10,053 nt of DNA from an uncultured Rhodospirillaceae bacterium (GCA_913041095.1 CAJWIB010000071.1:1-10053); one strand, 5' to 3'. Positions 1 through 6,827 are shown, numbered from the stretch's first letter. Program-made: numbers and translations. Notes: generated by a model from the letters alone, not told the origin.

Positions 1-416
1 TATTTGTCGGCCAGCGCCTCGATACCTATCAGCAGGCCTGGCAATTGCCGCAGGGTGGTATCGATGATGGTGAAGCCCCGGCGACGGCGGCTGTCAGAGA
101 GCTTGAAGAAGAAATCGGCACGGGGAACGCAGAAATAATTGGCGAAGTGGAAGTTTGGCTGAGCTATGACCTGCCGCCCGAATTAATGGGCATGGTTTGG
201 CAAGGCCGCTATCGAGGGCAAACGCAGAAATGGTTTGCCCTGCGGTTCTTGGGTGATGATTCTGAGATAGATCCTGCAGCGGTTGAACACCCTGAATTCA
301 GTGCTTGGAAGTGGGTTGATCTAGAAGAAATACCGGAAATTGCCGTGTCATTTAAAAAGTCCATCTATCAAACCTTGGTGAACGAATTTACCCGATTTGC
401 GAAAGCCCCGGGTTGA
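1..416 (+). CDS. rppH: RNA pyrophosphohydrolase RppH, 5'-truncated by window edge
   Basis: Nudix hydrolase that removes pyrophosphate from the 5' triphosphate end of mRNA and so starts RNA decay in the cytoplasm. The reading frame is open from base 3 (FVGQRLDTYQQAWQLPQGG...), so the gene begins before the window; only about 15-25 N-terminal residues should be missing, judged from the usual length near 160 residues. The Nudix box GX5EX7REUXEEXG is complete at bases 54-122 (GGIDDGE, then REL-EEE-IGT). The segments WQLPQGGID before it and TQKWFALRF after it are typical of RppH/NudH rather than of general Nudix proteins. The TTG at base 45 lies inside the conserved WQLPQGG segment and is not the true start. 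It is followed by non-coding DNA and does not appear to form an operon with korA. Confidence 0.93.
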   Translation, partial: FVGQRLDTYQQAWQLPQGGIDDGEAPATAAVRELEEEIGTGNAEIIGEVEVWLSYDLPPELMGMVWQGRYRGQTQKWFALRFLGDDSEIDPAAVEHPEFSAWKWVDLEEIPEIAVSFKKSIYQTLVNEFTRFAKAPG

Positions 417-529
417 GTTTGTTACAAACACTCCGGTTTAGCTAAAAACGCCCGAAGTCCAGGTTAAAAATACGCTAAATAGTGAAAATATTACGGCATG
501 TCTTGATGGTTTTTTTATTTAATCACGGT

Positions 530-558
530 TTGCCGGAGTCTATTTCCCATGATATTAG
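530..558 (+). promoter_or_regulatory. Candidate sigma-70-type promoter for korAB
   Basis: TTGCCG at 530-535, a 17-nt spacer, then TATTAG at 553-558; each hexamer matches the consensus at four of six positions. Transcription would begin near 565 and give a leader of about 160 nt before korA. This is a by-eye match in AT-rich DNA, so a chance hit is possible. Confidence 0.33.
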
Positions 559-641
559 AATTTCCGTTTTCTAGTGCGCAATTGGTCTATATGGTTTGTC
601 CTCGGAGCAACCAACCCTCAAAAAAAATCAGAATATTTGAT

Positions 642-656
642 GGTGGTTAATCCACC
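642..656 (+). repeat. Short inverted repeat GGTGG-TTAAT-CCACC in korA leader
   Basis: Perfect 5-bp arms separated by 5 nt, about 70 nt upstream of the korA start. A U-G pair outside the arms could lengthen the RNA stem. It could be an operator or a small leader hairpin; there is no T-tract after it, so it is not an intrinsic terminator. Confidence 0.4.
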
Positions 657-724
657 GAGATTACATTTACTGTGTGTGGCTGGGAATTACGGCAGTGGCT
701 GCGGAAATTAGGAGTTTAGGTAGT

Positions 725-2593
725 ATGGAAGGTTCGACGGCCGTCGCGGTGGAAGGTACCATACGCGAAGAAGTGGAAGACGTAGTTGTTCGCTTCGCCG
801 GCGACTCCGGTGATGGCATTCAAATCACCGGCAGTCAATTTACATTGACAACCGCATTAGCTGGTAATGATCTTTCGACATTTCCGGATTTTCCGGCTGA
901 AATCAGAGCGCCGCAAGGCACCACTTTCGGGGTATCAGCTTTTCAAATCCATTTTGGCTCACGCGAAATTAGAACCGCTGGTGATGCACCTGATGTGCTG
1001 GTCGCGCTTAACCCGGCAGCTCTCAAGGTCAACCTTACCGATCTCAATAAGGGCGGGTTAATTATTGTTGATACTGGTACCTTCACGGACCGGAATTTGA
1101 AAAAAGCGGGCTATGAAGATAACCCGCTTGAAAATGGCAGCCTTGATGACTTCCGGACAATCGCCGTCAATATTACCAAAAACACTCTTGAAGCCGTTAA
1201 AGATCTCGGACTTTCTCAAAAAGAAGCCGTCCGGTGTAAAAACATGTACGCGCTCGGTCTGGTTTACTGGCTGTATGGCCGGGAACGGGAACCGACGGTT
1301 CATTGGCTTAATGAAAAATTCAGCAAACGGCCCGAAATCGCTATCTCAAACATTGCAGCAGTAAATGCCGGTCATGCCTTTGGTGAAACCACGGAAGCCT
1401 CGGGTGAAACCTCGGTCTATAAAGTAGCACCAGCCAAAATTGAGCCCGGTCTCTACCGTACCATCACTGGCATCGAAGCCGTTGCCTATGGTCTGGCTGC
1501 AGGAGTTCAAAAAGCGGGGCTAAGAATGACTTTTGCCGGCTATCCAATTACCCCAGCCTCCGGCGTCTTGCACACACTATCCAAACTTAAACAGTTCGAT
1601 ATAGTAACCTTCCAGGCCGAAGATGAAATCGCCGCCGTTTGCGCAGCCCTTGGTGGCTCTTATGCCGGCACACTGGGTGTCACCGCAAGTTCTGGCCCCG
1701 GCATCGCGCTTAAAACCGAAGCAATCGGTTTAGCTATTTCGGTCGAACTTCCATTGGTGATAGTCAATGCTCAACGCGCCGGCCCATCGACCGGATTGCC
1801 GACCAAGACCGAACAATCTGATCTCTATCAAGCGGTTTATGGCCGCAATGCTGATGCTCCGCTGGTTGTCATCGCCGCTCGGTCACCCGCCGATAATTTT
1901 GACGTTGCCATTGAAGCCACTCGCCTGGCAACCAAATATATGACACCGGTGATGCTGTTAACCGATGGCTATCTCGCTAACGCATCGGAGCCTTGGAAAC
2001 TACCGGATGTCGATGCGATCCCTGATTTTCCAGTTAAGTTCCCCAGCGATACAGAAGGTTTTTCGCCGTCCCACCGGGATGCTAAAACGCTTGCCCGTAA
2101 CTGGCCAGTACCTGGAACACCGGGGCTGGAACACCGCATTGGTGGCATCGAAAAATCTTATAAATCCGGCAATCTTTCCTATGAAGCCGCCAATCACCAG
2201 AAAATGACGGACGTCCGTAAGGCCAAAATTGATGGCATTGCCGAAGATATTCCAAATCAGAAAGTCACCCGGGGCGATGCCAAGGGCGATGTCGTCGTGG
2301 TTGGCTGGGGCTCGACTTTTGGCCCCATCACCCGGGCCGTGCAGAAGGTCCAGGCTGACGGCCACAAAGTATCGCACATCCATATTCGTTACATTTGGCC
2401 GCTACCGAAAAATCTCGGCTCTCTGCTGAAGAAATTCAAAAAAGTGATAGTTGCCGAAATGAATACCGGCCAGCTGATTACTGTCCTGCGCAGTGAATAT
2501 CTGATCAACGCGCAGGGGCTTAATAAAACTTCTGGTCAACCGTTTAAGGTCTCGGAAGTTGAAGAGGCCATCCGCGAGAGTTTGAGGAAATAA
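725..2593 (+). CDS. korA: 2-oxoacid:ferredoxin oxidoreductase, fused gamma-alpha subunit (KorA type)
   Basis: Large subunit of a thiamine diphosphate enzyme that oxidises 2-oxoglutarate (probable substrate) and CoA to succinyl-CoA and CO2, passing electrons to ferredoxin; the reaction can also run in reverse. Start chosen at ATG 725 (622 residues) because AGGAG lies at 710-714 with ideal spacing; the frame extends to a GTG at 674, but that extension has no ribosome site. The gamma domain comes first (about residues 19-200, with GDSGDG at 26-31). The alpha pyrimidine-binding domain follows, with YPITPAS at 273-279, AEDE at 298-301 and GPSTGLPT at 353-360. The C-terminal domain begins near 523 (VVVVGWGSTFGP). 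This gamma-alpha fusion and the RAGPSTGLPTKTEQSDL segment are typical of the KorAB family of Mycobacterium and proteobacteria. korB follows 4 nt later. Substrate is inferred from family resemblance. Confidence 0.93.
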   Translation: MEGSTAVAVEGTIREEVEDVVVRFAGDSGDGIQITGSQFTLTTALAGNDLSTFPDFPAEIRAPQGTTFGVSAFQIHFGSREIRTAGDAPDVLVALNPAALKVNLTDLNKGGLIIVDTGTFTDRNLKKAGYEDNPLENGSLDDFRTIAVNITKNTLEAVKDLGLSQKEAVRCKNMYALGLVYWLYGREREPTVHWLNEKFSKRPEIAISNIAAVNAGHAFGETTEASGETSVYKVAPAKIEPGLYRTITGIEAVAYGLAAGVQKAGLRMTFAGYPITPASGVLHTLSKLKQFDIVTFQAEDEIAAVCAALGGSYAGTLGVTASSGPGIALKTEAIGLAISVELPLVIVNAQRAGPSTGLPTKTEQSDLYQAVYGRNADAPLVVIAARSPADNFDVAIEATRLATKYMTPVMLLTDGYLANASEPWKLPDVDAIPDFPVKFPSDTEGFSPSHRDAKTLARNWPVPGTPGLEHRIGGIEKSYKSGNLSYEAANHQKMTDVRKAKIDGIAEDIPNQKVTRGDAKGDVVVVGWGSTFGPITRAVQKVQADGHKVSHIHIRYIWPLPKNLGSLLKKFKKVIVAEMNTGQLITVLRSEYLINAQGLNKTSGQPFKVSEVEEAIRESLRK

Positions 2594-2597
2594 TATT

Positions 2598-3623
2598 ATG
2601 AATGTAGCAACACATCCGGAAAAATTAACCGTCAAAGATTATGCATCCGATCAGGAAGTCCGCTGGTGCCCTGGTTGCGGCGACTACTCGATTGTTCGCG
2701 CCATGCAAAAAGCCTTAGCCGATATTCAGGCGCCGTTGGAAAAAACCGCCTTTATTTCGGGAATTGGCTGTGCGTCTCGGTTTCCTTATTACATGGCAAC
2801 TTACGGCTTTCATACCATTCATGGCCGCGCTGCTTCAATTGCCACCGGCACCAAACTCGCCAATCCCGATCTTGACATTTGGGTTATTTCAGGTGACGGC
2901 GATGCGTTGTCGATTGGCGGCAATCACTTGATGCATGTTTTACGGCGCAACGTCGATTTGCAGTATATCCTGTTTAATAACGAAATTTATGGCCTCACTA
3001 AGGGCCAGTATTCACCAACGTCGAAAGTTGGCACACGCTCACCATCAACGCCACAGGGGTCGATTGACAGCCCGCTATCGGCTACTGAGTTTGCCCTTGG
3101 CTGTGGTGCCCGGTTTGTTGCCCGCGGCATCGATACTTTGCCCAAACATCTGCCGGAAGTTTTTAAACGTGCGCATGCGCACAAAGGGGCATCATTTGTC
3201 GAGGTGTTCCAAAACTGCATTGTTTATAATGACGGTGCTTATGATCATTTTACGGCCAAGGATGTCGCCGCCGACCATCAAATTCTAGTCGAACATAAAA
3301 AGCCGCTTATTTTTGGCGCCGATCGGGACCAAGGCATTCGTATGCGACCTGGCAGGATTGAATTAGAAGTTGTAACAATTAGCGAAAACGGTGTTACCGA
3401 AGCTGACATTTTGGTGCATGATGAAACCAATAAAAGTCTGGCGACATTGTTAGCCCACATGGAATCACCTGCCTTTCCAGTGGCGATCGGAGTATTGTAT
3501 TGCGATCCGGCGGAAACCTATGAAGCTGCCGTTCATGCTCAGGTTGATGCCGAGAAGAAAGCTCATCCCAAACCTGACTTGAATGAACTGCTCAGAAGTG
3601 GGCCAACCTGGACGATCGAATAG
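2598..3623 (+). CDS. korB: 2-oxoacid:ferredoxin oxidoreductase beta subunit (KorB type)
   Basis: Beta subunit that binds thiamine diphosphate and one [4Fe-4S] cluster, and works with KorA. The 341-residue length suits the family. Start ATG 2598 has GAGGAAA about 8 nt upstream, overlapping the end of korA, so the two are surely co-transcribed. Cluster ligands expected from the family are visible: Cys24 and Cys27 (WCPGCGDY), Cys58 (GIGCASR) and Cys207 (FQNCIVYND). The diphosphate-binding motif is G99-D100-G101 with N127-N128 after the usual gap of about 26 residues, followed by IYGLTKGQYSPTS. No separate ferredoxin-like delta subunit or 8Fe ferredoxin gene lies next to it, so electrons must go to a ferredoxin encoded elsewhere. 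2-Oxoglutarate specificity is inferred, not proved by sequence. Confidence 0.94.
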   Translation: MNVATHPEKLTVKDYASDQEVRWCPGCGDYSIVRAMQKALADIQAPLEKTAFISGIGCASRFPYYMATYGFHTIHGRAASIATGTKLANPDLDIWVISGDGDALSIGGNHLMHVLRRNVDLQYILFNNEIYGLTKGQYSPTSKVGTRSPSTPQGSIDSPLSATEFALGCGARFVARGIDTLPKHLPEVFKRAHAHKGASFVEVFQNCIVYNDGAYDHFTAKDVAADHQILVEHKKPLIFGADRDQGIRMRPGRIELEVVTISENGVTEADILVHDETNKSLATLLAHMESPAFPVAIGVLYCDPAETYEAAVHAQVDAEKKAHPKPDLNELLRSGPTWTIE

Positions 3624-3645
3624 GTTGCTAAATTCCCCCAAGAAA

Positions 3646-3680
3646 CCACCTCATTTGAAAATGCTGGCGGGATTTTTTAT
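3646..3680 (+). terminator. Probable intrinsic terminator after korB
   Basis: A stem formed by CCACC (3646-3650) with GGCGG (3666-3670, one A-C mismatch), extended inward by a perfect CATTT (3652-3656) / AAATG (3659-3663) stem, and followed by GA and six T residues (3673-3678). It begins 22 nt after the korB stop. The stem is imperfect, so strength is uncertain. The site overlaps the 3' end of the cupin pseudogene on the other strand. Confidence 0.48.
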
Positions 3681-4054
3681 TCTAGGTGGATGGAAAAAGT
3701 AATTTCAATCGGCGTGGCGCTTTCCGTTGATTGCCATACACCCATAGGAATAATTTGAAACGGTCGTTCATCGTTCGCGGTGTCAGTTCCCAAACGTAAT
3801 ATTGTTTCTGCGGCGCCATCTTCCGACAAGTAGAGATTTAGCGGTGCGCCACCATAGAAATGCTACATCTCAATCGCATCAATACGATGCCAGGCCGAAT
3901 TTTCTCTGGCTTTTAATAGGAAATAAATAACCATCACCGCCCCGCGACTGCCGTCACCCGGCAGATCTCAATAGATTTCGCTATAGTAACCACCTTCGGG
4001 ATGGGGTGTGAGATTGAATTCCCTGATAATATTTTCAACGAATTTTTTGGTCAT
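3677..4054 (-). pseudogene. Decayed DUF985 / Cupin_5 family gene with in-frame stops
   Basis: Reading leftward from the ATG at 4054 gives MTKKFVENIIREFNLTPHPE, then GGYYSEIY, a TGA stop (3970-3968), DLPGDGSRGAVMVIYFLL...WHRIDAIEM, a TAG stop (3865-3863), then HFYGGAPLNLYLSEDG...RPFQIIPMGVWQS and a TAA at 3679-3677. The parts match, in order, the hallmarks of the Cupin_5 (DUF985) fold: LxPHPEGGYYxExYRS, IYFLL, HRxDxxExWHFYGGxPLxL and PxGVWQ. Both early stops are one transition away from the expected residues (CGA Arg to TGA in YRS, TGG Trp to TAG in EMWHFY). The usual C-terminal GCTVxPGFxF segment is not intact; a weak remnant (KIPPAFSNEVVSW) continues in the same frame beyond the TAA. The remaining frame is otherwise unshifted, which suggests recent loss. 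Function of the intact family is poorly defined. Confidence 0.83.
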
Positions 4055-4158
4055 TACGATGTTTTATGCTATTCGATTTTCAAAAAACCAATTATTAAAA
4101 CAACGGGCTCACGATATCATAGCTGGAAAAAACTGTTAAATCAGAACATATTACCCCC
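4055..4158. other. Intergenic region between cupin pseudogene and methyltransferase
   Basis: An AT-rich, 104-nt gap between two divergent starts. It contains a candidate plus-strand promoter (4092-4120). The methyltransferase start has no recognisable Shine-Dalgarno sequence; the bases before it read ATTACCCCC. No RNA gene was recognised. Confidence 0.5.
4092..4120 (+). promoter_or_regulatory. Candidate promoter for the methyltransferase gene
   Basis: TTATTA at 4092-4097, a 17-nt spacer, then TATCAT at 4115-4120 (five of six matches to the -10 consensus; the -35 is poor). Transcription would begin near 4127, about 30 nt before the ATG. Seen by eye only. Confidence 0.33.
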
Positions 4159-4884
4159 ATGTGGTTAGATGTCGTTGATCTCCAAGAATTTTACGCCGAC
4201 CCGCTGGGCGGTGTGGCACGGCGCATGATTGGGCGTCATCTTCGTGAAACCTGGCCTGATGTCGCTGGGATGAACGTTTTGGGCATCGGCTTTCCGACCC
4301 CCTATCTCAATGCCTTTCGGGGCGAAGCCAGCCGCGTGATCGCCGCCATGCCTGCCTCCCAAGGGGTACTTCATTGGCCCAATGAAGGACCTGGCCAAAC
4401 CATTTTAACGGATGAGGCGGAACTGCCTTTGCCTGATCTTTCCATCGATCGCGTGGTATTGATCCATGCGGTTGAGTGCAGTGAAGCGATCCGGCCGATG
4501 ATGCGGGAAATTTGGCGTGTCCTTTCCGGCAACGGCCGAGTAATCGTCATTGCCCCCAACCGTGGTGGCATCTGGTCCCGGCTGGAGCGTACACCGTTTG
4601 GTTATGGCCGGCCTTATAGCCAGTCGCAGCTTACCCGGCTATTGCGCGATACCATGTTCACGCCGATCACTAAACGGGCCGCACTTTATGTACCACCCAG
4701 CCGGTCGCGCATGGTGATGTCCTCCGCACCAGTGTGGGAAAATATCGGCCAACGATGGCTTAGAATATTTAGCGGTGCTGTTGGTGGAGTGGTTTCGATC
4801 GAAGCTAGCAAACAAATTTATGCCGCGACCCCGACCCTGGAAGCGTCACGCCGGCACGGCTATGCAACTGTTCCCAATCAATAA
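4159..4884 (+). CDS. Class I SAM-dependent methyltransferase-like protein
   Basis: A 241-residue cytoplasmic protein with the layout of a Rossmann-type methyltransferase domain (Methyltransf_11-like). A first strand and loop lie near residues 39-50 (NVLGIGFPTPYL). An aspartate-containing LPLPDLSIDRVVLIHAVE block corresponds to motifs III-IV. The MREIWRVLSGNGRVIVIAPN block corresponds to the post-motif 'LkPGGrl' strand. SRLERTPFGYGRPYSQSQL follows. Motif I is unusual: where DxGCGTG is expected it has GIGFPTP, without the acidic residue. The N-terminus DVVDLQEFYADPLGGVARR resembles, from memory, an alphaproteobacterial family often found beside gloB. No gloB is seen here; the neighbour is the cupin pseudogene. 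The substrate is unknown and binding of S-adenosylmethionine is not assured. The start at ATG 4159 lacks a clear ribosome site but fits the family's N-terminus. Confidence 0.82.
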   Translation: MWLDVVDLQEFYADPLGGVARRMIGRHLRETWPDVAGMNVLGIGFPTPYLNAFRGEASRVIAAMPASQGVLHWPNEGPGQTILTDEAELPLPDLSIDRVVLIHAVECSEAIRPMMREIWRVLSGNGRVIVIAPNRGGIWSRLERTPFGYGRPYSQSQLTRLLRDTMFTPITKRAALYVPPSRSRMVMSSAPVWENIGQRWLRIFSGAVGGVVSIEASKQIYAATPTLEASRRHGYATVPNQ

Positions 4885-4885
4885 T

Positions 4886-4900
4886 TTTATTGGCAATAAA
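4886..4900. repeat. Palindrome between convergent genes, possible weak bidirectional terminator
   Basis: TTTATTG-G-CAATAAA, a perfect 7-bp inverted repeat around one base, sits in the 17-nt gap between the stops of the methyltransferase gene and metW. Its symmetry and place would suit a shared terminator, but it is AT-rich with almost no loop, so a stable hairpin is doubtful. Confidence 0.35.
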
Positions 4901-4901
4901 T

Positions 4902-5528
4902 TTATGATTTACGCAGCAGAAAAACAGCTTGTTCACCGATTAAATTAGCAAAGCGCATGCTCGAGCCGATCCTAAGTTCTCCACCGTTATGGTCAAGCGC
5001 GATACCGCGTTCGATGGTGATGCCCATTTGATCGCACAGATCAACAAAATCCCGGATCGTGCAAAAATGAATGTTGGGCGTGTCATACCAATCATAGGAC
5101 AGTGAGTTGGTACGCGGCATTTTACCTCCGAACAAAAGTCTGGTACGCACCCGCCAATAGCCGAAATTTGGGAATGACAAGACTGCGCGTTTGCCAATAC
5201 GGACAAGATTAGCCAAAACATTGTGAGGTTCATGTGTCGCCTGCAGAGTTTGACCGAGCACGACATAATCGAAAGCTTGATCCGGGTAGTCGTCAAGATC
5301 CTGGTCAGCATCACCTTGAATTACCGACAGGCCAGCCGAGACACAAGCGTTCACACCTTCCGCACTAAGCTCGATGCCGCGGCCATCTACTTGTTTGTCA
5401 TGATGAAGATAATCCAATAAGGCACCGTCACCACAGCCAACGTCGAGCAAACGGCTGCCGGGCTCGACCATCTCGGCAATCAATTGGAGGTCAATGCGGA
5501 TTGCCCGCTTTTGCGCATCGGTCATCAT
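4902..5528 (-). CDS. metW: Methionine biosynthesis protein MetW
   Basis: A 208-residue class I methyltransferase-fold protein that partners MetX in many proteobacteria; genetic and biochemical work links it to activation of MetX, while a methyl-transfer reaction is not established. Motif I is intact (LLDVGCGDG at residues 27-35). The family hallmarks GIELSAEGVNACVSAGLSV, VLGQTLQATHEPHNVL, SFPNFGYWRVR and SYDWYDTPNIHFCTIRDF all follow. The ATG at 5528 overlaps the metX stop as ATGA, so translation is likely coupled; a second ATG directly follows and would remove only one residue. Length agrees with the usual 195-215. Transcribed with metX from the minus strand. Confidence 0.95.
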   Translation of the reverse strand: MMTDAQKRAIRIDLQLIAEMVEPGSRLLDVGCGDGALLDYLHHDKQVDGRGIELSAEGVNACVSAGLSVIQGDADQDLDDYPDQAFDYVVLGQTLQATHEPHNVLANLVRIGKRAVLSFPNFGYWRVRTRLLFGGKMPRTNSLSYDWYDTPNIHFCTIRDFVDLCDQMGITIERGIALDHNGGELRIGSSMRFANLIGEQAVFLLRKS

Positions 5529-6715
5529 TGGCTGACCAACCCGTAGCGCTCTGCCGCGCCTTCAATAAAACCCGACAATACTTTCCAGAACTCGGGTTCT
5601 TCAAGAAGAAACGCATCATGACCTTTATCAGATTTAATTTCGGCGAAACTGACATTGGCCGCTACCGCATTCAGCGCTTTAACAATGGCCCGGCTCTCTG
5701 CCGTTTGGTACAGCCAATCACTGGTAAACGAGATGACGCAAAATCTTGTATCGACGCCGCGAAAAGCTTCCGCCAGCACTCCACCGCCGTGGCGCTCGGC
5801 GAGATCAAAATAATCCATCGCCCGCGTGATATAGAGATAGGAATTAGCATCAAACCGGTCGACAAATGTACTGCCTTGATGACGTAGATAACTTTCAACC
5901 TGGAAATCGGCATCAAAGCCAAAGGAGATCGCATCGCGATCCTGTAACTGGCGGCCAAATTTATTCTGTAACGCGGGTTCCGATAGGTATGTAATATGCG
6001 CAACCATCCGGGCAATCGCCAGCCCGCGATGAGGCCGGCTATCGTAGCTGAGATAGTCGCCGCCGTGCCAATCCGGATCAGCCATGATGGCTTGCCGGCC
6101 CGTCTCATGAAAGGCGATGTTTTGGGCTGAATGATGAGGCGCGGTGGCAATCGGCACAGCCGCAAACACCCGTTCGGGATAAGCTACCGCCCATTCCAAC
6201 ACCTGCATACCGCCCATTGAGCCGCCGAGTGCACAAAATATTTTTTCGATACCCAAATGATCCAAAAGCAGTGCCTGGGCCCGCACCATATCGGATACCG
6301 TAATAACCGGAAAATCGAGCCCCCATGGCTTGCCGGTTGCCGGATTTATTTCTTTGGGGCCTATCGTTCCCATACAGCCGCCAAGAATGTTCGGGCAAAT
6401 GACGAAAAACCGATCAGTATCAATGAGTTTGTTAGGCCCAATCACCAAATCCCACCAGCCCTCCTTGCAGGTTACCGGGTTAACGCCGGAAACAAATTGA
6501 TCACCACTGAGCGCATGACAGATCAGTATTACATTTGTTTTCGCGGCGTTCAGTTCACCATAAGACTGATAGGCAACCGAAAAATTAGTCAGCTCGACAC
6601 CACAATCCAGACGTAGCGGATCATCGACTCCAAGCGTAACTTGCTTGCCGACGTCTTGGTCGCTCAGCAACGGAGCACCGCCCTCGTCTATTTGGCCACC
6701 TGTTTGTTCATTCAT
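5525..6715 (-). CDS. metX: Homoserine O-acyltransferase MetX
   Basis: Alpha/beta-hydrolase-fold enzyme that acylates the hydroxyl of L-homoserine, the first committed step to methionine. With the start at ATG 6715 it has 396 residues. The frame is open to an ATG at 6799, but the extra 28 residues (rich in Leu, Arg and Lys) precede the normal family N-terminus and have no ribosome site, so I reject them. The start of the domain reads DPLRLDCGVELTNFSVAYQSYG. The nucleophile elbow GGSMGGMQVLEW places Ser166; the other triad members are Asp333 (FTSDWLYQ) and His366 (KGHDAFLLE). NILGGCMGTIGPKEINPATG is the typical substrate-side segment. Members of this family use either acetyl-CoA or succinyl-CoA, and I cannot decide which from sequence alone. 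Forms a unit with metW. No strong Shine-Dalgarno precedes 6715. Confidence 0.95.
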   Translation of the reverse strand: MNEQTGGQIDEGGAPLLSDQDVGKQVTLGVDDPLRLDCGVELTNFSVAYQSYGELNAAKTNVILICHALSGDQFVSGVNPVTCKEGWWDLVIGPNKLIDTDRFFVICPNILGGCMGTIGPKEINPATGKPWGLDFPVITVSDMVRAQALLLDHLGIEKIFCALGGSMGGMQVLEWAVAYPERVFAAVPIATAPHHSAQNIAFHETGRQAIMADPDWHGGDYLSYDSRPHRGLAIARMVAHITYLSEPALQNKFGRQLQDRDAISFGFDADFQVESYLRHQGSTFVDRFDANSYLYITRAMDYFDLAERHGGGVLAEAFRGVDTRFCVISFTSDWLYQTAESRAIVKALNAVAANVSFAEIKSDKGHDAFLLEEPEFWKVLSGFIEGAAERYGLVSQ

Positions 6716-6721
6716 TTTTCT

Positions 6722-6781
6722 GGCTTTACGTAATCGATTTTCAGCTATTTTTCTCAATTTTCGCAAAAATAGGTAAAGACC
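6722..6781 (-). promoter_or_regulatory. Nested inverted repeats in the metX leader, possible cis-regulatory RNA
   Basis: On the minus strand the leader can form an outer stem between GG(U)CUUUAC and GUAAAGCC (bases 6781-6773 with 6729-6722, one bulged U). Inside it, a perfect 8-bp stem CTATTTTT / AAAAATAG (6772-6765 with 6752-6745) closes a 12-nt loop. The outer right arm ends 6 nt before the metX ATG and so covers the place where the ribosome would bind. The arms are AT-rich and the leader does not match the SAM-II riboswitch consensus that I remember. Confidence 0.38.
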
Positions 6782-6798
6782 GGGTAAAATTAGCCCCA

Positions 6799-6827
6799 TA
6801 GCTATGAATCAAGCGCCAATCTGTCAA
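6799..6827 (-). promoter_or_regulatory. Candidate metXW promoter
   Basis: On the minus strand, a perfect -35 hexamer TTGACA (6827-6822), a 17-nt spacer and TAGCTA (6804-6799) as a poor -10. Transcription would start near 6791, giving a leader of about 75 nt that holds the nested inverted repeats. The weak -10 lowers confidence. Confidence 0.36.

Larger units (their letters stand above)
417..724. other. Non-coding leader region between rppH and korA
   Basis: About 308 nt with no credible coding frame. It holds a perfect inverted repeat GTTTGT-T-ACAAAC directly after the rppH stop (417-429), a perfect 10-bp palindrome TTTAGCTAAA (437-446), a candidate promoter (530-558) and an inverted repeat GGTGG-TTAAT-CCACC (642-656). 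It is AT-rich relative to the genes on both sides. Roles for the palindromes are inference; none matches a regulator site that I can name with confidence. No GC-rich hairpin followed by T residues was found after rppH. Confidence 0.6.

Noticed and set aside
674..724. 17-codon upstream extension of korA from GTG 674
   Set aside because: No ribosome site precedes 674, whereas AGGAG at 710-714 sits 10 nt before the ATG at 725; the extension is not part of the known family N-terminus.
2000..2383. Long open frame antisense to the end of korA, and similar antisense frames inside korB, metX, hisC and tyrC
   Set aside because: They lie opposite strongly conserved genes, show no family pattern or ribosome site, and are explained by codon use on the coding strand.
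3646..3689. CCACCT (3646-3651) / AGGTGG (3684-3689) inverted repeat
   Set aside because: The 32-nt gap makes it a weak stem; the nearer CCACC/GGCGG pairing with the inner CATTT/AAATG stem and T-tract explains the region better.
3677..4054. Stop-codon readthrough or selenocysteine use in the cupin gene
   Set aside because: Three different stop codons occur in the frame, the first two at positions where Arg and Trp are expected, with no sign of a SECIS element; simple decay is the better explanation.
6716..6799. 28-codon upstream extension of metX from ATG 6799
   Set aside because: It is unlike MetX N-termini, has no ribosome site and overlaps the candidate -10; the frame is probably open by chance.
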